Program-made: the position numbers and the translations under genes
The notes under the pieces: generated by a model
Database searches by the model: none
Seen by the model: only the letters and a program-made list of their open reading frames with translations
What the model was told of the DNA's origin: nothing
Source of the DNA: Pseudomonadota bacterium
GTDB lineage: Bacteria; Pseudomonadota; Gammaproteobacteria; Burkholderiales; Gallionellaceae
Length of the DNA stretch: 7,176 bases
Direction: 5' to 3'
Assembly (NCBI GenBank): GCA_021781695.1
Contig: JAJXWG010000084.1
Location: 1-7,176 of the forward strand
Part shown: positions 1-6,539 of the stretch, in pieces
How positions within the stretch are numbered: position 1 is the first letter of the stretch
Layout of the letters: each line of letters opens with the position of its first letter

Positions 1-797
1 AACGTGACCACTGCCGCCTCGAGCGCATCGCGCATATCCGGATCGTCGGTGATGGGTGCTATCAAGGCCACACGGCATGCGCGCCTTGTCTCGACGCCTC
101 TTGAAATCAGCGTGCCCGCATAGATCAGCATGCGCGTGGAGATGCCCTCGTCCAGGCCGTGTCCTTTCAGCTTGCGTGCCATCTTCGCAATCGACACCAG
201 CTTGCCCGCATCCTCTCTTGAAATGCCCGCTTCGTGCGCAACGACCTCTTCTTCGGTCGCATGATCCGGATAATCGAAGTCAAGCGCACCAAAGCGCTGC
301 TTGGTAGACTGCTTCAAATCCTTCATCACGCTCTGGTAGCCCGGATTATAGGAGATCACGAGCTGAAAATCGGGATGCGCCTGCACGAGCTCGCCGGTCT
401 TCTCAAGCGGGAGCACGCGGCGGTTGTCCGTGAGAGGGTGAATGACGACCGTGGTGTCCTGGCGCGCCTCCACAATTTCGTCGAGATAGCAGATCGCGCC
501 ATATCGTGCAGCGATCGCAAGCGGCCCGTCCTGCCAACGCGTGCCGTGGGAGTCGAGCAGAAAACGGCCCACCAGATCGCTTGCGGTCATGTCTTCGTTG
601 CATGCGACGGTGATCAGCGGCCTGCCCAGCTTCCACGCCATGTATTCGATGAATCGCGTTTTACCGCAGCCTGTCGGTCCCTTCAGCATGATGGGCATAC
701 GCGCATCATAGGCCGCCTCGTAAACTGCCACCTCGTCCGACACTTGGCGATAGTACGGCTCGCTCTTGACCCGGTATTGACTGATGATGTCTTTCAT
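1..797 (-). CDS. cbbQ: CbbQ-type AAA+ ATPase, RuBisCO activase subunit (3' end cut by window edge)
   Basis: MoxR-class AAA+ ATPase of the CbbQ/NirQ/NorQ family. CbbQ forms a ring that, with the von Willebrand factor A protein CbbO, uses ATP to remove inhibitory sugar phosphates from RuBisCO in the cytoplasm. Reading the minus strand from the ATG at 797 gives 265 codons with no stop before the edge. Walker A is GPTGCGKT (residues 40-47), Walker B is AICYLDE (101-107), the sensor-1 region is LVISYNPG with Asn151, and a likely arginine finger lies in STKQRF (Arg168). The family is usually about 265-270 residues, so only a few C-terminal residues are missing. ACNEDMTASDLVGR, HPDFQLVISYNPGY and FDYPD look like CbbQ rather than NorQ or NirQ; that distinction rests on remembered family sequences. 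The start is supported by a good ribosome binding site and by the usual short N-terminus before the EPYYR segment. The upstream neighbour on the same strand is a small membrane protein gene, not RuBisCO. Confidence 0.9.
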   Translation of the reverse strand, partial: MKDIISQYRVKSEPYYRQVSDEVAVYEAAYDARMPIMLKGPTGCGKTRFIEYMAWKLGRPLITVACNEDMTASDLVGRFLLDSHGTRWQDGPLAIAARYGAICYLDEIVEARQDTTVVIHPLTDNRRVLPLEKTGELVQAHPDFQLVISYNPGYQSVMKDLKQSTKQRFGALDFDYPDHATEEEVVAHEAGISREDAGKLVSIAKMARKLKGHGLDEGISTRMLIYAGTLISRGVETRRACRVALIAPITDDPDMRDALEAAVVT

Positions 798-803
798 TGC
801 TAT

Positions 804-810
804 TCCTCTT
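804..810 (-). promoter_or_regulatory. Ribosome binding site of cbbQ
   Basis: On the minus strand AAGAGGA lies six bases before the ATG at 797. It is a good Shine-Dalgarno match at normal spacing and fixes the chosen cbbQ start. Confidence 0.7.
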
Positions 811-906
811 CGCCTTTGCAAAACCCTGCCTTGCAGACCTGCTCATGTCCGGATTCTGAAGTATCCGCATCCCCCTTCTGCAAGGGAAGCATCGCAGGCA
901 GGCCTG

Positions 907-1095
907 TCAGCCTATCGTGATAAACTTGTTGCGCTTCTTGTACGCCAGCACCCAGGCACCTATCGTCAACAGCCACGCGATGATCTTGTAGATGAGCGCA
1001 TTGAATATCAGCATATCCAGCTGCAGGAACAGGGTAAACGCGGTGAGGTTGAAGGCAATAATCATATAGATGATTACCAGTGGCAGCTTGAACAT
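907..1095 (-). CDS. Hypothetical small membrane protein, 62 residues, two predicted transmembrane helices
   Basis: I do not recognise a family. The product is very hydrophobic, with two likely membrane helices at about residues 3-25 and 33-51, separated by a short turn containing Gln30 and Asp32. A positively charged tail (YKKRNK) after helix 2 suggests that the C-terminus is cytoplasmic and both helices span the inner membrane. Codon use resembles the neighbouring genes (many CTG, ATC, GCG and AAG codons) and no overlapping frame looks better, so I think it is real. The ribosome binding site is weak: only GGGA or GGATAG precedes the ATG. It lies 113 bases after the RND permease gene and 109 bases before cbbQ on the same strand, so it could be transcribed with cbbQ. 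Chance translation cannot be excluded. Its function is unknown. Confidence 0.6.
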   Translation of the reverse strand: MFKLPLVIIYMIIAFNLTAFTLFLQLDMLIFNALIYKIIAWLLTIGAWVLAYKKRNKFITIG

Positions 1096-1123
1096 AAACT
1101 ATCCCGTTTAAAAAAGTGATATA

Positions 1124-1149
1124 CGGATTCAAATAGTACGCGGATTCAA
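1124..1149. repeat. Two direct copies of CGGATTCAA, 17 bases apart
   Basis: CGGATTCAA occurs at 1124-1132 and again at 1141-1149. The copies flank and partly overlap the candidate promoter upstream of the small membrane protein gene. They could be tandem half-sites for a regulator or simply a small duplication; nothing in the window decides this. Confidence 0.5.
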
Positions 1150-1178
1150 TTCCGATGCGCAACTGCTTCAAAACGGCG

Positions 1179-1192
1179 CGATTGAACAATCG
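1179..1192. repeat. Short palindrome CGATTG-AA-CAATCG
   Basis: A perfect 6+6 base inverted repeat with a two-base centre lies 17 bases after the RND permease stop codon. As RNA it could form at most about a five-base stem with a four-base loop. It has no following U run, so it is a poor terminator. An operator half of the cbbQ-side promoter region is an alternative reading. Confidence 0.4.
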
Positions 1193-1208
1193 AGATTCTG
1201 TCCCGCTT

Positions 1209-4200
1209 TTACTCCTCTTTCACCCTGAACCAGGCCGCATACAGCGCAGGCAAAAACAGGCAGGTGAGCAGGGTCGCGACAACCAGCCCGCCCATGATGG
1301 TCACCGCCATCGGACCCCAGAAAACCTGGCGTGTTAACGGTATCATCGCAAGAATCGCAGCCGCCGCAGTCAGCACAATCGGGCGGAAGCGTCGCACGGT
1401 GGAGCTGATGATGGCTTCCCAGCGGGATTTCCCATCTTCCTCGTCCTGCCTAATCTGATCGACCAGTATCACAGAATTGCGCATAATCATGCCTGCCAGC
1501 GCGATGAAACCCAGGTTGGCGACAAAGCCGAACGGCACCTGGAAGATCAGGAGCGCTGCGGTCACGCCTATCATGCCAAGAGGTGCCGTGAGCAGCACGA
1601 TGACCGTGCGGCTGATACTTTGCAGCTGCACCATCAGCAGCGTAATCACGCCGACCAGCATCAGCGGCATCACCGCCATGATCGCGCGTTCCCCCTTGGC
1701 GGATTCCTCGACGCTGCCGCCCATCGCGATGCGATATCCGGCGGGCAACACTGCGCGCAGATCGTCAAGCTGCCTGTTGATCTGATTTGACACCGTGGCA
1801 GGCTGTGTGCTGTCTGTCATGTCGGCCTGCACCGTCATGGTCGGTATGCGATTGCGCCGCCAGATGACCCCCTCTTCAAGCACAGGCACAAGGCGCGCCA
1901 CCTGCGAAAGAGGCACATGACCGCCGCCGGATAACGGTATATCCAGTTCCATAAGCCGGTCGAGCGAGCGCGCATCGCCGCGCCACATCACGTCTATCAG
2001 CTGGTCTCCCTCGCGGTAATGCGTCAGCACCTGGCCGTTCAGCCAGCCCTGCAGTGCCTGCGCCACATCCTGGCTGGAAGTGCCCAGCTTCTGCGCCACA
2101 TCCTGATCAACCTCGATCTTCACGCTCTTTATTTTTTCGTTCCAGTCGTAACTGACATCCTGCAGATGAACGTTGGCGCGCATCATCACTGAGACCTGTG
2201 CTGCGATGCTGCGCACCCTGTCAAGGTCAGTGCCGCTGACGCGGAACTGCACCGGATAACCCACCGGCGGGCCGTTTTCCAGGCGGGACACATGGACATG
2301 TGCATATCCGTCCGCGCCCAATGTCTGTTCGAGATGCTGCTTCAATGCTTCCCGCGCAGCAATGCTCCTGCTTTGCACCACACACTGCGCGAAATTGTCG
2401 CTGAAAAGTTTCATGTCCAGAGACAGGAAAAACCGCGGGGAACTGTTTCCGACATAGCAGGAATAGGAATTCACCCTCGCATCGCCTTTCAGCAAACCCT
2501 CGACGCGCTCGACCTCGTGCTCCGTCGACTTCAGCGATGCGCCCTGCGGCAGAGTAAGGTCGACCAGCAGTTCAAGCCTGCTGGCGGAGGGAAAAAACTG
2601 CTTCTGCACGCCACGCCCGAACGCAACTATGGACAATATGAAAATCACAAGCGTAGCGAGTATCACCACCCAGCGGTTTCGCAAGCACCATGTCAGCAAA
2701 CGGCGAAAACCGCGGTAAAAAGGCGTGCCGTAAATATCCGTGCCATGCTTTTGCGCCTTTGCGAGCAGCTTTGCAGGATCGAGCAACCTGTAGCCCAGGT
2801 AGGGCGTGAACAGCACGGCCACCACCCAGGACACCAGAAGCGCGATGGTCACCACGGCGAAGATCGAGAAAGTGTATTCGCTGGCTGCGGACTTCGAAAA
2901 GCCCACCGGCGTGAAAGCGGCCGCGGTGATCAATGTTCCGGTCAGCATCGGAAAGGCCGTAGAAGTATAGGCAAAGGTGGCCGCCTTGAAGCGGTCCCAT
3001 CCCTGTTCCATCTTGACCACCATCATCTCCACCGCGATGATCGCATCATCCACCAGCAAACCCAGCGCGATCACCAGAGCGCCAAGGGAGATCCGCTGCA
3101 GGTCTATGCCAAAAATTTTCATCATGAAGAACGTGGTCGCCAGCACCAGCGGAATGGAGAATGCCACCACCGTGCCGGTACGCCATCCAAGGCTCAGGAA
3201 AGAGACCGCCAGCACGATCAGAATCGCCTCCCCCAGGGAGTCCTGAAACAGCGATATCGACCCCCTGACCACATCGGGCTGATTTGCAACCACGTGCACA
3301 TCCACCCCTACCGGCAGAGCTGCAGTTTCAGCCTTCATCGCCAGCTTCAGATTGTCGCCCAGGCGTATGACATCCCCCCCCTTGTCCATGACAACGCCGA
3401 TGCCGATCGCAGGTTTGCCGCCGACGCGCATCGCAGGCGATGGCGGGTCGCTGTAGCCGCGCGACACGCTGACAATGTCGCCCAGTCGCATGTGTTTCCC
3501 GTTCACCAGCAGATCGGCGTTCCTTATCTTCTCGACGCTGTCGAACTCCCCGCTGGTGCGCAGCCAGACGCGGTCGCTGCCGGTTTCGACAAAGCCTGAC
3601 TGAGCGATTGCGTTCTGCTGCTCCAGCGCATGACCGATCTGCGCGGGCGTGATACCAAAGCTTGCAAGACGCAGGGGACTTGCATCGAGATAAATCTTTT
3701 CATCCTGAACGCCGATCAGTTCGACGCGTCTGACATCGGGCACGCGCTTCAAGTCGATCGCGATCCTGTCCGCATACCGGCGCAGCGCAGCAAGATCAAT
3801 GCCGTCGCCGGTCAGCGCGAAGATATTGACATCCACATCGCCAAACTCGTCGTTTGGAAATGGCCCCTGTATCCCGGCCGGCAATTCGTGATGAATGTCA
3901 TCCAGCTTCTTGCGAACCTGACGCCATGCTTCGGGCACTTCGGACTTGGGCGTGTAATCCTTTAGTGCTATAAACACCAAAGATTCGCCGGGTTTGGAAG
4001 CGGAACGCAGCACATCCACCCAGGGTGTCTCCTGCAATTTCTTCTCTATCCGCTCGGTGAGTTCCTGCTCGACTTTGGGCGCTGGCGCACCGGGCCACAG
4101 CGTGCGCACCGCCATCACCTTGAAAGTGAAATCGGGATCTTCCGCGCGCCCGAGCGAAAAATAGGAGAATATTCCGGCACCCATCAGCACGATGATGAGA

Positions 4201-4256
4201 TACAGAATCATCTGCTGGTGCTTCAGCGCCCAGGCAGAAAGATTCGGCCCTTTCAT
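1209..4256 (-). CDS. RND-family efflux permease, AcrB/HAE1-like inner-membrane pump subunit
   Basis: Proton-driven inner-membrane pump subunit of a tripartite efflux system, 1015 residues; the family is usually about 1000-1050. Membrane helix 1 is near residues 13-34, then a large periplasmic loop (about 35-340), helices 2-6 (about 340-490), helix 7 (about 529-547), a second periplasmic loop (about 550-855) and helices 8-12 (about 856-1010). The proton-relay pair Asp403-Asp404 lies in GLLVDDA of helix 4. By alignment from memory, Arg956 and Thr963 in RRFRPIVLT match AcrB Arg971 and Thr978. Helix 10 reads GMIMRNS, with Arg926 where AcrB has Lys940. The ATG overlaps the adaptor stop codon as ATGA, indicating translational coupling; the permease has no strong ribosome binding site of its own. 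An eight-base G run on the coding strand falls at about codons 292-295. The divergence places it among general HAE1 pumps; substrates cannot be told, and no outer-membrane channel gene is in the window. Confidence 0.93.
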   Translation of the reverse strand: MKGPNLSAWALKHQQMILYLIIVLMGAGIFSYFSLGRAEDPDFTFKVMAVRTLWPGAPAPKVEQELTERIEKKLQETPWVDVLRSASKPGESLVFIALKDYTPKSEVPEAWRQVRKKLDDIHHELPAGIQGPFPNDEFGDVDVNIFALTGDGIDLAALRRYADRIAIDLKRVPDVRRVELIGVQDEKIYLDASPLRLASFGITPAQIGHALEQQNAIAQSGFVETGSDRVWLRTSGEFDSVEKIRNADLLVNGKHMRLGDIVSVSRGYSDPPSPAMRVGGKPAIGIGVVMDKGGDVIRLGDNLKLAMKAETAALPVGVDVHVVANQPDVVRGSISLFQDSLGEAILIVLAVSFLSLGWRTGTVVAFSIPLVLATTFFMMKIFGIDLQRISLGALVIALGLLVDDAIIAVEMMVVKMEQGWDRFKAATFAYTSTAFPMLTGTLITAAAFTPVGFSKSAASEYTFSIFAVVTIALLVSWVVAVLFTPYLGYRLLDPAKLLAKAQKHGTDIYGTPFYRGFRRLLTWCLRNRWVVILATLVIFILSIVAFGRGVQKQFFPSASRLELLVDLTLPQGASLKSTEHEVERVEGLLKGDARVNSYSCYVGNSSPRFFLSLDMKLFSDNFAQCVVQSRSIAAREALKQHLEQTLGADGYAHVHVSRLENGPPVGYPVQFRVSGTDLDRVRSIAAQVSVMMRANVHLQDVSYDWNEKIKSVKIEVDQDVAQKLGTSSQDVAQALQGWLNGQVLTHYREGDQLIDVMWRGDARSLDRLMELDIPLSGGGHVPLSQVARLVPVLEEGVIWRRNRIPTMTVQADMTDSTQPATVSNQINRQLDDLRAVLPAGYRIAMGGSVEESAKGERAIMAVMPLMLVGVITLLMVQLQSISRTVIVLLTAPLGMIGVTAALLIFQVPFGFVANLGFIALAGMIMRNSVILVDQIRQDEEDGKSRWEAIISSTVRRFRPIVLTAAAAILAMIPLTRQVFWGPMAVTIMGGLVVATLLTCLFLPALYAAWFRVKEE

Positions 4257-5263
4257 TTGCTATCGACGGGCTGTATGATTTCACCCTCTGATAAACGATG
4301 AACGCCAGCAACAACGATGCGCTCGCCTGCCTTGAGTCCGCCCGCGATGATCGCGCCATCGTCGCGGTATGAAGACACGGTAACCGGTCTTAAGCTGACG
4401 CTTTTGTTTTCCGCCACGACCCATACCGCAGCCTGCTTTCCCTGCTGATAAACTGCCGAAAGGGGGATCAGCAGCTCGCCTTTTGCAGCGGGCTTGAACA
4501 GCACTCGCGCAGTCATGCCCAGCGCAATCTTTTCAGACATGACATCGAATGCCACGCGCGCAGGATAGGTGCGGCTTGCCGGATCGGCAGATTGCGACAG
4601 CTCGCGCAGATGGCCTTTCAGGGGGGGGTGATCACCCGCCATCACCTCTGCCGCATCACCCACGTGAAACCGGGAAAACTGATCTTCCGGGATCTCGAAT
4701 GCCGCCTCGGCCTCACCCAGATCAGCCAGACGCAGCACCGGCTGGCCTTGACTCACCACTTGACCCACGTCTGCCAATACCGTCTCGACGACGCCGTCGT
4801 GCTCTGCGCGCAACACCGTATAATCCGTCTGATTGCGCGCAAGCTCCGCTTCTGCACTGGCAGACTTCAGCGCAGCTTCCTTTGCATCCAGCGCCGCCTG
4901 GCTTATGAACCCGCTGCGGCGCAGCTTCCGGTAGCGCTGCGCATCGGCCAGCGCCAGGCGGTATTGCGCCTGTGCTGAACGCGCCTTCAGCGCGGCATCC
5001 GAAGCATCCAGGCGCGCCAGAATTTGGCCTGCCTTTACCCGCAACCCCGCGCTCACCCTGCGCTCGATGATTTTCCCGCCTGTGCGAAAACCGATGACAG
5101 GTTCATGGCGGGCGCGTATCTCGCCGCTGTACTCAAGGCTTGTTTCAACGGACACATCTCCTGCAAGCCGGGTCAATGCGGGACGCACGGTTTTTACTGG
5201 CGGCGCGGTTTCCTTGTTGCACGCGACAAGAAAGAACGCGAGTATGAACAGGATAGCCTTCAT
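4253..5263 (-). CDS. RND efflux periplasmic adaptor (membrane fusion protein), lipoprotein
   Basis: Periplasmic adaptor joining the RND permease to an outer-membrane channel, 336 residues. The N-terminus is a lipoprotein signal peptide with lipobox LVAC, giving lipidated Cys15 followed by Asn-Lys-Glu. Lys at +3 resembles MexA and would suit inner-membrane anchoring (inference). The first lipoyl half (about 49-86, GFRTGGKI...VKAGQIL) is followed by a helical hairpin (about 87-147, rich in Ala, Leu and Arg), the second lipoyl half (about 150-182, HDGVVETVLADVGQVV), a beta-barrel (about 184-260) and a membrane-proximal domain (about 261-330, LIPLSAVYQQG...VSSYRDDGAIIAGGL). The frame stays open upstream to 5512, but that would read into hemH. 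The ATG at 5263 is chosen because it begins the signal peptide and lies about 25 bases after the predicted transcription start. No Shine-Dalgarno sequence precedes it. The stop overlaps the permease start by four bases. A C8 run on the coding strand lies at 4628-4621. Confidence 0.92.
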   Translation of the reverse strand: MKAILFILAFFLVACNKETAPPVKTVRPALTRLAGDVSVETSLEYSGEIRARHEPVIGFRTGGKIIERRVSAGLRVKAGQILARLDASDAALKARSAQAQYRLALADAQRYRKLRRSGFISQAALDAKEAALKSASAEAELARNQTDYTVLRAEHDGVVETVLADVGQVVSQGQPVLRLADLGEAEAAFEIPEDQFSRFHVGDAAEVMAGDHPPLKGHLRELSQSADPASRTYPARVAFDVMSEKIALGMTARVLFKPAAKGELLIPLSAVYQQGKQAAVWVVAENKSVSLRPVTVSSYRDDGAIIAGGLKAGERIVVAGVHRLSEGEIIQPVDSK

Positions 5264-5294
5264 CGAATGGAATGGTGGATTTGAACAGGCCTGC

Positions 5295-5323
5295 AATGTA
5301 GTTTTCAAATGCAGCTTTGTCAA
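5295..5323 (-). promoter_or_regulatory. Sigma-70 promoter of the efflux operon
   Basis: On the minus strand there is a perfect -35 box TTGACA (5323-5318), a 17-base spacer and a -10 box TACATT (5300-5295). The predicted start of transcription is near 5288, giving a short leader of about 25 bases before the adaptor ATG at 5263. A CTGCA...TGCAG inverted repeat (5291-5295 and 5310-5314) overlaps the -10 box and spacer and could be an operator. Confidence 0.65.
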
Positions 5324-5359
5324 ACATGCGCAAAGCCCATCCACCCGGTAAAATGACAG

Positions 5360-5388
5360 CTGCCTTGTCGCAAGAATTCCGTGATAAT
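5360..5388 (+). promoter_or_regulatory. Possible promoter of hemH
   Basis: A fair -10 box GATAAT (5383-5388) lies about 32 bases before the hemH ATG. At 17 bases' spacing the -35 position reads CTGCCT (5360-5365), a poor match. The divergent region must hold some hemH promoter, but this one is only a guess. hemH also lacks a clear Shine-Dalgarno sequence. Confidence 0.25.
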
Positions 5389-5420
5389 CTGCAAACGACC
5401 GCCTTTCACCTGAAAACAAT

Positions 5421-6509
5421 ATGACATATTTGCCAGAACCCTCATACAAGCATGGCACTGAAGAAAAAACCGGCATACTGCTGGTCAATCTCGGCACGCC
5501 GGATGCGCCCACTGCGAAAGCAGTTCGCCCCTATCTCAAACAGTTCCTGGGCGACTCGCGTGTTGTGGAAATCCCGAGAGCCGTCTGGTGGCTGATACTC
5601 AACGGCATCATACTCAACACACGCCCGAAGAAATCAGCGGAAAAATATGCGAGCATCTGGCTCAAAACCGGTTCCCCCTTGCGCGTGTACACCGAAAAGC
5701 AGGCCATCCTGCTGAAAGGCTTCCTGGGGGAACGCACGCGCTCGCCCTTCGTCGTGGATTTCGCGATGACTTATGGCAATCCCTCCATCCCCGATGCGCT
5801 AAACCGCCTGAAGGAACAGAACTGCCAGCGCATTCTGATCGTGCCGATGTTCCCTCAATATGCTGCCAGTGCGACAGGCCCGGTGTACGACCAGGTGTTT
5901 ACCGCGATGCAGCAGATGCGCAATCTGCCTGCCATTCGCACCGTCAAGCATTTCCACGATCATGCAGGCTATATCAAGGCTCTGGCTGCCAACATCCACG
6001 ACTACTGGGTGCGACACGGGCGTCCCGAAAAGCTCGTGATGAGTTTTCACGGCGTGCCCAAATACACGCAGGACAAGGGAGATCCTTACCCTTGCGAATG
6101 CCACAAGACGGGGCGGCTTCTGGCAGAAGAACTTGGCCTTGCTTCGGAACAATACACCGTAAGCTTCCAGTCACGCTTCGGCCGCGCTGAATGGGTCAAA
6201 CCCTATACCACCGCCACGCTGAAGGAACTTGGAAAACAGAAAACCCGCCGCGTGGATGTGGTCTGCCCCGGCTTCATCTCCGACTGTCTTGAAACGCTGG
6301 AAGAGATCGCGATGGAAGGCCGCGAAGACTTTCAGCATGCGGGTGGAGGAGAATACCATTACATCCCCTGCATGAACGACAATGATCAGTGGATACACGC
6401 GCTGACGGACCTCGTGATGGACAATCTGCAGGGCTGGCTGACAGACACGGACGGCGCAGAACTCGAACAGGGGAGGCTGCGCGCGCTGTCCATGGGCGCA
6501 AAACAGTAG
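5421..6509 (+). CDS. hemH: Ferrochelatase
   Basis: Inserts Fe2+ into protoporphyrin IX to form protoheme, the last step of the classical heme pathway, in the cytoplasm or at the inner membrane face. The 362-residue length fits proteobacterial HemH. The N-terminus has LLVNLGTPDAP (20-30), then PMFPQYAASATGPVYD (142-157), the active-site SFHGVP with His210, DPYPCECHKTGRLL (221-234), FQSRFGRAEWVKPYT (249-263) and the CPGFISDCLETLEEI segment (282-296), which carries the conserved acidic residue, probably Glu291. The start at 5421 is chosen because LPEP...HGT directly after it resembles betaproteobacterial HemH N-termini. It has no strong ribosome binding site. I see no C-terminal cysteine group of the kind expected for iron-sulfur-containing ferrochelatases. 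It diverges from the efflux operon and is followed 30 bases later by a heme-binding-type barrel gene, probably in the same operon. Confidence 0.96.
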   Translation: MTYLPEPSYKHGTEEKTGILLVNLGTPDAPTAKAVRPYLKQFLGDSRVVEIPRAVWWLILNGIILNTRPKKSAEKYASIWLKTGSPLRVYTEKQAILLKGFLGERTRSPFVVDFAMTYGNPSIPDALNRLKEQNCQRILIVPMFPQYAASATGPVYDQVFTAMQQMRNLPAIRTVKHFHDHAGYIKALAANIHDYWVRHGRPEKLVMSFHGVPKYTQDKGDPYPCECHKTGRLLAEELGLASEQYTVSFQSRFGRAEWVKPYTTATLKELGKQKTRRVDVVCPGFISDCLETLEEIAMEGREDFQHAGGGEYHYIPCMNDNDQWIHALTDLVMDNLQGWLTDTDGAELEQGRLRALSMGAKQ

Positions 6510-6523
6510 TGACCGTTTTTTAC

Positions 6524-6531
6524 AAAGGAGG
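6524..6531 (+). promoter_or_regulatory. Strong ribosome binding site of the heme-barrel gene
   Basis: AAAGGAGG sits eight bases before the ATG at 6540, a near-ideal Shine-Dalgarno sequence. It contrasts with the weak sites of hemH and the efflux genes, and suggests the barrel protein is translated more strongly than HemH from a shared message. Confidence 0.8.
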
Positions 6532-6539
6532 ATGCAGTC

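Larger units (their letters stand above)
1096..1208 (-). promoter_or_regulatory. Intergenic region with a possible promoter for the small membrane protein and cbbQ
   Basis: On the minus strand a possible sigma-70 promoter is TTGCGC (1162-1157), an 18-base spacer, then TACTAT (1138-1133). Each box matches four of six consensus positions. That would leave about 30 bases of leader before the ATG at 1095. The region also carries two short direct repeats and a short palindrome, listed separately. No GC-rich stem followed by a T run was seen, so the pump operon has no clear intrinsic terminator here. Confidence 0.3.

Noticed and set aside
830..905. A hairpin-like segment between the small membrane protein and cbbQ (CCCTT...AAGGG with a CTGC loop)
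   Set aside because: The stem is short, extends only through wobble pairs on the minus strand and has no U run, so it does not support a terminator or riboswitch call.
234..920. A 228-codon open frame on the plus strand
   Set aside because: It is antisense to cbbQ, whose Walker motifs and ribosome site make the minus strand the real coding strand.
2292..3599. A 435-codon open frame on the plus strand
   Set aside because: It lies wholly antisense to the RND permease. Its product is rich in His, Gln and Arg with no domain or membrane pattern, as expected from the reverse of a GC-rich gene.
5264..5512. An 83-residue N-terminal extension of the adaptor
   Set aside because: It would overlap hemH and the divergent promoter, and would bury the lipoprotein signal peptide that begins at 5263.
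6510..6523. T6 run after the hemH stop as a terminator
   Set aside because: No GC-rich stem precedes it, and the next gene's ribosome site follows at once, which fits read-through within an operon.
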